36,412 nt of DNA from Tetrahymena elliotti 4EA (Eukaryota; Ciliophora; Oligohymenophorea; Hymenostomatida; Tetrahymenidae): NCBI GenBank assembly GCA_000231825.2, contig JH720316.1, positions 1 through 36,412 of the forward strand, given 5' to 3'. Below the pieces are notes generated by a model. That model was not told where the DNA came from. It ran no database searches and worked only from the letters and a program-made list of their open reading frames with translations. A program made the translations under genes and the position numbers. This document shows positions 22,697 through 33,977 of the stretch, piece by piece. The stretch's first letter is position 1, and every line of letters starts with the position of its first letter.

Positions 22697-23460
22697 TAAA
22701 ATACTAAAAACCTAATAATTATTTTTGAGTTGTCAATTAACCAACTAATAGTTTTAGATGAATCTATTGAAAAATTTAATAGAGAAAGTGTTCATTATTA
22801 ATCATCAATAATAATACCAGTTCTCTCTATCACAATAATAAAATCAAATCAATATGAAGTTAAGATGAAAGTATAATAACAGCTAGCATTTCAGAAATTA
22901 GCCTGACGGCCTTTCAGATTGAAATCATAAATCCAGAAATAAAAGTAGAAGATATTTATTATAAATATTTAAAAATAAGTAATTACACATTCTATGAATG
23001 TGATAAGATCGAAAAAGATAAATTTAGGTTTTAATTCATAAAAGATGAGAATGTAAATTATAAATAACATTAGATTAGAACTACTAATAAAAGAAATTAT
23101 TCAGAAATGCAGAATAAAAGATGGTGATGATAAGATTTACCAATCTTTTTTAATAAACTAATTCCTTTCTTTAATCAAAAATGTAATTGATAAGGTATAT
23201 TATTGTACCTAATCTAATATTATTGTTTTATAAATAGCAAAATAATTCTTCATGCAGTCAGTTATTTTAATCATCAAGATGTACTAGACATTTATCAATT
23301 CATATCAATAATTGCTTAATATTATATATTTATGGTTGATTATCTATGTTTGATGAGTAGATATTATTAAACATTTAATTATGAGTACAAATTTGTTTAA
23401 TTAATTTTCATTTAAGATTACTAGAAAAAATAAAAATTTTTAATTGTTTTGAAACTTTGA
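22697..23460 (+). pseudogene. Broken coding remnants, part similar to the 834-3359 protein
   Basis: Three successive coding-like blocks lie in different frames with no good splice sites between them. About 22697-22910 reads ...IVLDESIEKFNRESVHY to a TGA. About 22860-23130 reads ITASISEISLTAFQIEI and KISNYTFYECDKIEKD to a TGA. 23191-23460 reads HQDVLDIYQFISIIAQYY to TGA 23458-23460. The last block resembles residues 697-712 of the 834-3359 product (QVNLDIYQILSTMAQYY). The DNA is also alike there: about 78% over roughly 50 bases by eye, including GCTTAATATTATAT in both. None of the blocks has a usable start. The simplest reading is a decayed paralogue or nested exons of an unresolved gene. Confidence 0.45.
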
Positions 23461-24223
23461 GTTAGTAGTAAGTAGAATTAGAGTTTAATCCAAGTAACTA
23501 AAATATCAATATATTATATTTTTCTATATAAATTAAATATTTTCACTTATCTTATTTTATAAAGAATTACTTAGTCAAGTAGAAATTTACTATTTTTTTA
23601 TCAATTTACTAAAAAACATGAATTTATTTGTAATTTTTAAAAATTATTCAGTAAAAGCTGAAGCAACTTTTGAATTTTATTTTATTGTGTTTGCTTGTAA
23701 TTAATTTACTTATGAGAATACCACTATAAGCTTATTAATTATCATTAATAATCTGATCTACAAGTTTTTAAAATTAATTTATGAATGTCTGTCTTTTAAG
23801 CATTATTAAAAAAAAGGAAATAAATGGTAAGAATAATAGTCTTTTCTTACCTTTGAATGGAATTTCTAAGATAGAAATATATTTGTGAATGATTTTAATT
23901 AATTTTTAAAAAAAATGCTTAAAGATCTTCATAATTTATTCTTAATGTGCATTGATTTGAGTAAAATTAAGTAGAAACAGGAGTCTAAATAGAATAAATA
24001 AATCCTTTTATTCATATTTTAGTTTTTTAAATGAGAAAATATTTATCTTTCATTTATTTTTTAGGTTTTTTGAAGGAAAGAAAATAATTTGATGTTTGAA
24101 TAAAAATAAATTTTGTTGTTGTTGTTTCATTGTTTTTAATTTATTATTTTGATGTTTTAATTAATTTGTTTTGTTTTTTTATAATTAATTTATTTCTCAA
24201 AAAATACTTAATTTTAAAGAAAA
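23461..24223. other. Intergenic, AT-rich
   Basis: Upstream region of the 24224 gene. I see no coding block. It ends in T-rich then A-rich DNA immediately before the ATG. Confidence 0.6.
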
Positions 24224-27200
24224 ATGATTGAAATTTAAGACTTGAATAATAAATTGAGTTTTTGTCCTCTGCATGAATCATAATAATTTGTTGCAATAAG
24301 ATTTGATAATGCTTCAGAAAAATCTTTTTTGAAATGTTTAGAATGTATTTACTAATCTGGAACATAAAATACTTTCCGTCTTTATCAGCTATTTGGAAAT
24401 GATAGAAATTAGGTAATAAATGGTTGGCCAATTTTATCAGATGATGCTTTCATTTATGAAAATCTTTTGGAAATTGAACAAAAATCAAGAGATACTTTTT
24501 ACTTGAAAGAAAATTCTGAAAAGGCAAAGGATTTCTTTAAATAGTTGAGAAGAGATATCAATAATCTTATTGATTAAAAAGAGCAATTCATCATGGAAGT
24601 GATAGAGAAATAATAACTAAACTATGAAAACATCATACAATTTTATAATAAAATCTCTAAAAAAGAAGAAATACTAGAAATCATTTTGGATAATTCTAAA
24701 GATATTTAACAATAAAATTAATTAATTAAACCAATTATTGAAAGCAATATTAAAAACTAAGAATCAAATAAATAGGAAATTCTTAAACTAATTAAAGAAT
24801 CAAAACAAAATAATATTGATTTTGATTATTTCAAGCTGATTCAGAATAATTTATAAGAAAACTTTGAAAAATTATCAGATCTGAATAATAAAAAAGATTT
24901 CTCTTAAAAGGTTTCTTCGAAAGACTATTCATAAATAACATGTTAAGATGATTTTAAAAGCAATAAAAACTAAAATAAACTAATCAATCAATAAGAAACC
25001 AAAGAATAATTAAATCTTAATTAGAACTTAAAAGGTGGCTAAAAAGAAAATTTAGATCAATCCAGCTTTTTCAAAAGTGGAAAATTATTTGATTTAAATG
25101 AATAAATTTAAAGTGATAAATCAGAATAAAATATGAATTAAATAGCTTAGTAGAATTAACAAGATATTTAAAAAGATGACAGCTTGCAAAATATTAAAAG
25201 CTCATAAATACAAGTTAAAAATTTGAATTAGAAAACAAAGTTAGAATGCTCAAATTTGTCAAAGTAAATTAATTTCTCTCTTTCTATTTTTATATTCCTT
25301 AATTTACTTTCAAACCTATCCCAATTTATTTTTAGCAAATAAAAATTTAATTTTATCAAAATTCTTAGTTTTTGTTTATGTTTTAAGCTATTAAATAATT
25401 TTTAAAAAAATCAACATTACATTAAATTGATAGATCTCTTTCGGATTCAAATACAAAAAAATCAAGAATATCTTTGTAGTTTACTATTGTTATTGTTGTA
25501 CTCGTAATAGCATTGGCTTATTCTAAAATAAATCTAGGATTTCTAAAACAAGAAAATGTTGAAAAAAATAATATTGCAGTGAAAGTTACTCCTCCTGGGA
25601 TTTAAACTAAGTAAATAAATAATAATTTCAAAATGAATAATTGAGATAATATTTGTTTATCAAAAACAAAAGAGAAATGAATAAAGGAATTTAAATTAAT
25701 ATAAAGAATAACTCTATGACAATAGATTTTAGGTAAAAAACAATAATTTTCACCTTTTAAATAATTGTTTTTAAAAATTAAAAAAAATAATTTAGAAATA
25801 AGTAAATAACTTAAGAAGATATAAATTAATTTCTAAATTCAATGAAATAATGCTCAAATATCAAATCTTTTAATTTGATTCTCAGGTAAATATTTTATTT
25901 CCTCAATTCTTATTCAAAATTAGCTATTTAATATTTTATCATTTTAAACTTTCTGCTTAATAAAAGAAAAGTATATTTATATTAAAGTTTCTAAAATGTG
26001 TTTATCATTAATTAAAAGTAAAAGTGTTCTTGATGATTAGTAATCTTTGATTATTGCTTCAGAAATATAAAAATGCTAAAAAATATCTTCTATGAACATT
26101 AACTTAAGGTAAATTTAAAATAATTTACTTTATTATGTCACCATTTTATTTAAAATAACTTTATTAAAATAGTTCAAATAATTTAAGTACAGAAGCAATC
26201 AAAATTTTACTCAATTCAATCAAAAGTATTGAAAGTATAAGCTCTTTGGTTTTAAATCTCAAGTAAGCTTTTTTAATTATGTTGAATTAAAAATATTAAT
26301 AAATTAAAAATATAATACAAGTGATAATAATATTGGAGACAAAGGAATTGAAGAGATAGTATAATTTATCCAAAGCTTAAAAGCCATCAGGTCACTTCAT
26401 CTTAGCTTTTCGTAACTTTTAATCATTACTTTATGAAAAAAATAATAAACAAACAAATAATTTTTCATTTCAAATTTCAAATTGTTTATTTTAGAAAAAT
26501 TCAATGTAATTAATAAAAAAAATATTCTACTAAAGTGGAAATAGAATCAGTCAAGAAGGAACTTTTTATTTGGGAAATTATTTGGAAGAAATTATTGATT
26601 TGAATTCTTTAAATCTTGATTTAAGGTGAGAATTTCATTTTAAAATTGTTGCTTTTACAATTTTTATTGGGTTTTCATTAATTTAATTTTAAATTTTGTA
26701 AAAAAGTAATAACTAACTTGGAAAGGAAGGAATTCAATCTATTTCAACAGCTCTAAAGAAATTACTAAAAATAAATTCATTGAACTTGAATATTTCGTAA
26801 TGAATTAATTTTTAATCAAAAATCAAAAAGAGATATTTTTCTTTTCTTATTGTTTTCGCTCTTTATATTTTGTAATTTTAATTTAAAATTACTTTTTATT
26901 GCTTGTTTTATTAAATAATTTTCTAATAAAATTTTAAGAGAAAACATGATTGAAGATGCTGCAGTAGTAAGTATTTTTGATAGTTTGTCACTCATCAAAA
27001 AGATTAATTCTTTGAACATCAATTTTAGGTAAATTTTAAAAAGGAAGAGATTAAAACTTATTTGAATTTTGAATGATAACTTTAAAGTGGTAATAAAATC
27101 AGCAATGAAGGAGTCAATTATTCAACTAATTTCCTAGAAAAATAAGAAAAATTAAATAGCTTAAATATTAACTTTAGGTAAATCTAACATTTTTATTTAT

Positions 27201-27507
27201 TTTAATTTAGGTTAAGTTTAAAAAAATATATTTTCTCTAAAATTTTTATTTTTTAGAATTTTATATGGTATTTATAAAATAAAAAATATACATTTGTTTT
27301 AAATACCTCCCACCCTAAAAAGAATAATATTTTTATGATTTTATTTTGTAAAGTGATAATAATATTAGTTAGCAAGTTATGAAGGACATGAAAATGAGAT
27401 TAGAAAGAGGAAACATTAAAAATATAAAACTTTACTTTTGGTATTTTATTTATCATATTTTAATCAATATTCATCATACTTTTTCAACTTAAAAAAATAA
27501 AAGTTGA
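24224..27507 (+). CDS. Zinc-binding / coiled-coil / single-TM / LRR protein, twelve exons, 716 residues
   Basis: Exons: 24224-25263, 25434-25610, 25673-25732, 25796-25885, 26019-26108, 26173-26262, 26322-26411, 26536-26625, 26707-26796, 26939-27028, 27088-27177, 27354-27507. The total is 2151 nt, exactly 717 codons with TGA 27505-27507; all junctions are phase 2. Residues 14-41 hold C-x2-H...C-x2-C (CPLH, then KCLEC), the same zinc-site pattern as the 7418 gene, followed by NGWPILSDDAF. A Gln/Asn/Lys-rich helical region extends to about residue 346. FTIVIVVLVIALAY (about 363-376) is a single membrane segment. Exons 4-12 encode LRRs (NNIGDKGIEEIV, GNRISQEGTFYL, NNQLGKEGIQSI), eight of them exactly 90 nt. 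Predicted topology: the coiled-coil and LRR parts lie on opposite sides of a membrane. Function unknown; a receptor or adaptor role is inference. The last exon is read straight through to TGA. Confidence 0.85.
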
Positions 27508-28716
27508 AGAAAATATTTTATGAATGTAAAAAGTTAGAGAGAGATAAAATCAAATAAATAAACTTAAAACTGAAATAATATTTAATAATTATTTATTTAT
27601 ATAAATGTAATTACTATTTTAGATATTTACTTATTAAATAATCAATCATATATTTTTAATCCTTTCATTTTTAATAATAATAAACAACTTAAAATTTTTA
27701 TCTGATGCAAATTTAAGTTTAAACTGTTTTTATTGCTAATTGTCTACCAACCAAATTCTTTTAATTAATTATCTGTTTATTTATATAAAATAAATAAATA
27801 ATGTATGAGAGTTTTTGTTCAGTTATTATTAGATGAATATTAAATATATTATTAAATTATGATGAAAATGGAATTCATATTAAAAAGAGTGAGAAAAACA
27901 ATACAAGGACTATTCTAATTTTTTTAGTTTAGCAAACTTTCCTTTTTGTCCTTATTCTTGAAAGAAATATTAAAGTTCATTTAAATTTTAAAAATTTGAT
28001 TAAAAACTTTAAGATTTAATTGGTTTTTAATGATGTTTTAATTTCTATTAAAGAAGAAAGTAAAAAATAATAATATTGTAATATTTTGGACCAACAAACA
28101 AAAAAAAATTATTTAAAATACAATAAAAATTAATTTTTTATGATTGTTCAAATAAAATCTAAATAATTATTTAATGGAAATTATTTATTATTAGCTCTAA
28201 CTTATTTATTTAATTAATTTAATTTACATTTTATTTCTATTAAAAATAAATAAAATTTTTTACTATTAAGGTTTTAAAATTGTTTCTTTTTTATCAAAAT
28301 TGTTATTTACTGTAAAATCATCTACTTCTTAATAATCAATAAATAATTTCTAATTTTTCTGTTATGTACTTCAAACTTTAAAATTAAATAACTTTATAAT
28401 CATGAGTGATATGATCCAGATTATTTCACATAAATAAAATTCATGGTCTAAATAAATAATATAGTAGTAAAGTCTTTGAAAACAATTCTAACTTTTGTTT
28501 ATGAATAAAAATTTGAAAAAAAGAATCAACTCTAAAAATTATTTAGTAAAGGAATTAAATTAAATACTAATTTGAAAATGGCTTTGTTTTATTTGAAAAA
28601 AATAATGAAAAGATTAATAACTATGCTATAAAGCCCCTTTTTCTAACGAGTGCACCGCTTTGATATAAAATATGCATGTAAACTATTAATATAGAAAGAA
28701 GAAAGATTAAAACAAA
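27508..28716. other. Intergenic, AT-rich
   Basis: I see nothing convincing in the first kilobase. A less AT-rich patch at 28630-28680 (GCCCCTTTTTCTAACGAGTG) stands out but does not fold into a recognisable RNA. Confidence 0.5.
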
Positions 28717-29343
28717 ATGGTTCAAAGACTAAATATTGATAATAGAACATTTTGAGATAGTATTATTGGTAAGAAACATTATTTTCTAAAGATTTTCAGG
28801 TAAGAAAAAAATTTTATCTGTAAGAATGTTTTTTTCAGGATTTATCGAAATGAAAATACAAAAAAAAGTGATATTGATAGCAAAAATCTTATCTATAAGA
28901 CTGTTTGTGACTCAATGTTCTTCGGTATGAGCAATTTAACAAAATGCACATACTGTTCTTAGTAGTCTTCTGTGAGATGTTTAAGTTAGATCCATTTTAT
29001 TATTTTTACCCAGAATATTTTGTAAGTTATCTAATAATGTTCAATAAACTTTTGTATACCATTGGATCTTATTTAATGTCAAACAGGTTTTTATAATAGA
29101 TATCCGATACCATGGGAAGAGATATGTAGACATTAATTGATTATGGGAATTTGCTGATCCTCAACTGAGAATCTTTAAAAACAAATTTGTTTCAAATTTC
29201 TTCAAAAAATAATTTGAGTAGATATTTCAGAAAAGGTTGAGAGTAATTTATATGGAGTTATTAAATTTTTTGTATTGCTTTTTTAAGAGAGTAAAATAAA
29301 CTTTTTTAGAAAGAAAAAATAGAGTTGCAATTATAAAAGAATG
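28717..29343 (+). pseudogene. Probable pseudogene: coding blocks in three frames with an in-frame TGA
   Basis: A frame from ATG 28717 (MVQRLNIDNRTF) meets TGA at 28753-28755. It then continues to a perfect small-intron pattern (TTTTCAG|GTAAGA ... TTTTTTTCAG|G, intron 28800-28838, 39 nt). The next exon reads IYRNENTKKSDIDSKNLIYK and then SMFF. Coding character then moves to a second frame (RYEQFNKMHILFLVVFCEMF, PFYYFYPEYFVSYLIMFNKL) and a third (LWEFADPQLRIFKNKFVSNF, ending at TGA 29341-29343). No splice sites explain the two shifts. I do not recognise the protein. It may be a decayed leader of the LRR exons downstream. Confidence 0.4.
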
Positions 29344-29575
29344 ATGGCAAATAAAATATGTTTTTAGAGTTTAGAAGATGTAAATAATAAATTCTTTTTA
29401 CATAATTGAATAAAATTATTTTCATTTGGATTAAAGTTTTTCAACTCTGAAAAATCTTCTTTAACTGACCTTTAAATAATTTTAAAGTAACTAACTTAAA
29501 TTTTCATTTCATCTAATTATTCAATTAAACTAAATTTATTTAATAACTTTCAATTTATTCTTGAATATAAAAAAG

Positions 29576-30812
29576 CCATACCTTAATAGGGATATCAGGA
29601 GCATCTAATTTAGGTACTGCTTTAGAAAAATGTTCCAAACTCTCAAAATTTGTTTTGAATCTGAGGTGATTACCATCTTTTTAGATTTTTAATTAACTAA
29701 ATAAAAACTCAATTGATTTTAAATATTTATGAATTACTAAGCAATAGATTGATTTCACTAATTTTCTTATCAATTTATTTGTAATTTTTAAACTTTTTTA
29801 TTTTAAAGTGGTAACAATATTGCTAATGAAGGAATAACAGATTTATCTAAAAGTTTATCTAAATGTTAAAATTTATCAGAATTAACTCTCTATCTTACGT
29901 AAGTATATTTAGAGCTAAACATTTCATCAAATTAAATAAAATAAATATAAAATATTCATTTTCTAATTATTTTTGCAAGAACAAATTTTATTTTGTAGCT
30001 ACAATGAAATGAATTAATAAGGCTTAGAAAATATGATAATCTAATTATAACTATGCTCAAAAATGACAAATTTGGTGCTCTATCTTTAGTAAAATTATTT
30101 GTTACAAATTTTGAATGTTTCTTTTAAATATTTTTTGAAAAACAAATTGTCAATTTTAATTTCTTATCTAGATTTCTTTGATTTTTAATGTTAAAATTAT
30201 TTATTAAATTTGTTATTTGATAAAAATAATTTTCTTTCAAAGAAATAATTAGTTTGGTAGAAATGGATCATTGATCTTAGGTCCTACTTTAGCTAAATTC
30301 AATAACCTTAAAAGCTTAGTAATAAACTTATCGTAAAACCTTTACTTTTTATTTTATTAAAATAATTTCTAGGTTGTTTATTTTTTTTCTCAAAACTAAA
30401 TTTAAAACAAAATCTAATAACTTATATACAAATAGCTATAATTAAATTGGATCAGAAGATGCATCTAGCTTTGCTAATTCTTTAACTAACATCTAAAATC
30501 TATAGACACTTATGTTCTATACACAGTAAATATTGAATGCTTTAACAAGATATATTTTTTAAAAAAGATAGATAAAAACAAACAAAAATGACATTTAAAT
30601 TTTTAATAAATTTGGCTGTTAAATTTTAAGTTTTTTTTACAAGAAATTAAGTCAAAAAATATAGCTTTTACTACTTTCTTTCTTCTAAAATTTATTAAAA
30701 ATTTGTCAAAAATAAATTAAAGTGATAATCTAATAGGAAATGAGGGTGCTCAGGCTTTAAGTAGGGCTTTAATTAATTGCAAAAATCTAAATTATTTAGT
30801 TCTAGATGTAAG
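29576..30812 (+). CDS. LRR exons of a partial gene (six repeats)
   Basis: Six exons of exactly 90 nt, all phase 2: 29576-29665, 29809-29898, 29999-30088, 30243-30332, 30436-30525, 30723-30812. Each encodes one LRR (GNNIANEGITDL, YNEMNQQGLENM, NNQFGRNGSLIL, YNQIGSEDASSF, DNLIGNEGAQAL). The first (HTLIGISGASNL) is more divergent at its start. Units differ much more from each other than in the 12-16 kb array, so this is an older expansion. Acceptors are AAAG or TAG and donors GTAAG, GTAAA or GTGA. I could not identify the 5' exons or a terminal exon with a stop. The preceding gene-like block at 28717-29343 is on the same strand but broken, so this may be a remnant or an incompletely resolved gene. 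Confidence 0.7.
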
Positions 30813-33309
30813 GTGAATAATTAATATTAATTTTTCTAATTAGTCTTTTCAAGCAAATAATTTCTTAGGAAAAAAATGTTAAATTTAACTAAATTTTACA
30901 TCTGCTGTTGATGAATGATACTTAATTAGATTTTCAGAAAAAATTAAGATAAATTTTATTTCCATTTTATTTTTTGAGTTTTCTAATATGATATTTTTTC
31001 CTTAAAAAACAATAGATATAATTAAATTGACCATGCACATCAAAAATAGTTAGAAAAAAGCATATCAAAAGCCAAAAGATTAGTGAAAAAAATATACAAA
31101 TATTGATCAATTGAAATGATAAAACAACATAATTAAATTCATATCTTAAAATCAAATAATAATAAAAATAATTTTTACTAAAAATGAAATAATTGATTGC
31201 ATTTCAGAGTATTTTGTTACATTTAATATTATTTTTGTTGAGAGAAACAAATTTAATATTTTCATATTTTATTTTAGTAAAATCAATATTTCAAAATTAT
31301 TTCAGACAAATAAAATTTGATTTAATTTTTTACTTTTCCTTAAATTATTTTTTGGGAGAGAGTTGGGAGAGATAGTGGTTGTGTAAAGTCATTTTAATAA
31401 TATATTTCTTAAGTTATCTTGGAAGTAAAAATAATATAATAATTAGATAAGAGGTTAATCTAAATTATGTAATATTTCTTCACTTAATGATTTTCCTTTT
31501 TAGATTATGTTGATGTGTCAAAATCTCTAATTGCAATATATTTCATTGCAGTAGTCTCTTGTAGTAATCAATCTTCACCTTAGAAATTATTTTAAACGAT
31601 ATAAAGTTAAGAAAGAACAAAATATATTTTGAGGTAAATTATATTTGAGAACTTTAATAATCAAATTTTTTTCAAAAATTGCTAATAATTTTATTTTTGA
31701 TGAATTGTTATAGCCTTATTTCAATAAAATTGTGATTATTAGTCTAGTTTATTGAAATTAGGTATCTTCCTTTATTTTAAAAGAATTAAATCTATCATGA
31801 AAATATAATATATTTTTTAATTATTTGCTTTAAATTAAATGTTAAAAATATATTTTCAATGAAGTTGAGAAGAGTTTTGAGTCTATTTCACCAAACAATT
31901 TAGTTTTAATGATTTATCAAAATTGGATTAAATTCATGTTTTAGATATCTTTTTTGGTGTTAGTATTTGCTTTTTTTATTAATAGTTCTCTTAGTTTTTT
32001 TCAAAGAGAAAAATCAAATACCTTATAAAAATGCATTCAAATTCAATTTTTCTAAATGAAATTACAATTTAACTTTTGCAATATTGAATTCAGTTTATAA
32101 GTTTTGTTAGATTTTAAAAATGGATTTAATACATTAGAGTACTTTTCAGAAAAACAAAATATTGGTTAGCTTTATTTTTGTTAAAGAATTCTTTTTCATA
32201 GTTGAAATAATACAAGAATAAAACTTTATTTAATAATTTTTCATTTCAAATAATTCATTTATGATAAAGTATTCAAAGATTTAGGGAAACTCAAAAAAAA
32301 TTAAGGGAATTAATATAACGGTTAGTTTGTTAAAAATTGATATTAATATTCATGCTATGTTTCTTTGGATGAAGATACATTTTATAAATTTAGATTGGTA
32401 GATATTCAATTAGATTTGAACAATAAATTGAGTTAAAATTCAAACAGTATATATTTTAAGAAAACAAAAAAACTATCTTTTGTAATAAATTTAGATTGAT
32501 AAAAAAGATTTATTTCATTCAAAAGATCAAAATTCAATTTAAAGTAAAACAATTTTTTATTAAAATTACATTAACCTAACTAAATAGAATATTAAAATAA
32601 ATAAAATTTCTTATAAAAATATAATTTTATAAATGGTTAAAATTAATTACAAAAAATGTTTTTGTAATTGAAAGGTGTATATTAGAGATTGATAAAATTT
32701 AAATTAAATTATCCAATAATATTAAACAAGTAATAAATTATACATTCTATTTTATTTTACTCTCAGAATTGTTAAAATTAATTATTACATTTTTTGGTTA
32801 TGTAGCACTTTAAATTTCTTGTATTTATCTTAAATTAATGCTCCGGATAAATAGTAAGAGTTAAATTACTAACTATTATTAATTATACTTGCTTTTTTTA
32901 TGAATTTTGAACATTAAATTTCTTTATTTCTTTTGACCAAAATATTGAGTTGATTGAAGGATTTAAAATTTGCATAAACCTACATTTTGGTATATATCTT
33001 TTAGTAAATTACTAATAATAAATCCATTTTATTTAAAATTAACTTTGATAAAAATTGGAATCAGATACTACTTTTTGGTTTATTTTTAAAATCCTTAAAT
33101 TATAAAAAATCAATATAACTAGTATAGCACTACTAAATTTTTATTCATAGGCTTAAATAAAATTTGTATTTACTTTGAATTGTAAAAACTATTTATTTTT
33201 TAGACTTAAATTTTCATAATATGCCTTCTCTATTCCTTTACAAAACCAAAAAATAGAAATGATTTTATTCATTAATAGTAAGTCAACAATTTCTAAAAGA
33301 AACAACTTA
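30813..33309. other. Long AT-rich region without identified genes
   Basis: One plus-strand frame (31193-31513) is open in code 6 and very hydrophobic, but it has no ATG at its start and extreme Phe/Ile/Leu bias, which AT-rich DNA gives by itself. No LRR-type exon was found here. Any terminal exon of the 29576-30812 gene should lie in this stretch. Confidence 0.5.
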
Positions 33310-33945
33310 AGAAATTACAAATTTAAAAAGGTAAGTAGAAAATAGCAGTTAATTATTAATATGTTCATCAGTCAATTAAATTAAATGAAAAAAATATTAA
33401 AGGGACTTACATTTTTAACATGAATAATAATGAGTAAGTAATATTTAAATTCATCATATATATATTAATTGTGAATTTTTTTAATGCACACTATTAAATA
33501 AAATTTTTTTTATCAAAAAATTGAACATAAATAAATATCATAATAATTACAAAGCTAAATATTTGATTATTCATTAACAAATTAAATCAATTAAAATAAA
33601 ATAAAAGAAATGAATTAAGAAATTACAAATTAAAAAAAGTTATGTAAAATAAGGTGATTAATTCATTAATAAATTAATTGATCAATTAAATTAAATGAAT
33701 AAAACAATCAGTAAATAGATTTATGTTTCTTTTATGAATAAGAGTCTTAATAATTAACAAGCAATTTTTGAATTGATCCTTTTTATTAATTGTATGTATT
33801 TTTATATATGTTTTCTATTCAATTTTTATTATAAAAACTTTTTTTATTAAATATACTAACATCTATACCATATTAATTACAAGGCAAAACATTTAATTTT
33901 TTAAATAATTCATTCATAGATTAAATCAATTAAAATTGGTAAATA
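33310..33945. repeat. Two-copy non-coding tandem duplication, about 310-330 bp period
   Basis: Copy 1 (about 33310-33602) and copy 2 (about 33618-33945) share an ordered series of blocks: GAAATTACAAATT at 33311 and 33619, TCAATTAAATTAAATGAA at about 33372 and 33682, AATTACAA near 33545 and 33875, and TTAAATCAATTAAAAT at the ends. Spacing between matching blocks grows from 308 to about 331, so small insertions have followed the duplication. It lies just upstream of the kinase gene. Confidence 0.6.
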
Positions 33946-33977
33946 AGAATATAGGTTAAGCTAAAATAATAGGTAAG

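Noticed and set aside
22697..22930. Programmed +1 frameshift as in Euplotes
   Set aside because: The code here is UAA/UAG = Gln with UGA stop, not the Euplotes code, and no slippery AAA-TAA or AAA-TAG context lies at the frame change; decay is simpler.
24144..24431. Minus-strand 95-codon frame
   Set aside because: It overlaps the zinc-motif start of the 24224 gene on the other strand, which has the stronger evidence (shared motif, twelve in-phase exons).
26816..27022. Minus-strand 68-codon frame
   Set aside because: Antisense to an LRR exon (26939-27028) and its intron.
28620..28680. Less AT-rich patch as a possible small RNA gene
   Set aside because: No tRNA arms, internal promoter boxes or stable stem could be drawn by eye.
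30967..31513. Hydrophobic frames on both strands
   Set aside because: Phe/Ile/Leu-rich readings are expected in DNA this AT-rich; no start, motif or splice support. A real terminal exon cannot be excluded.
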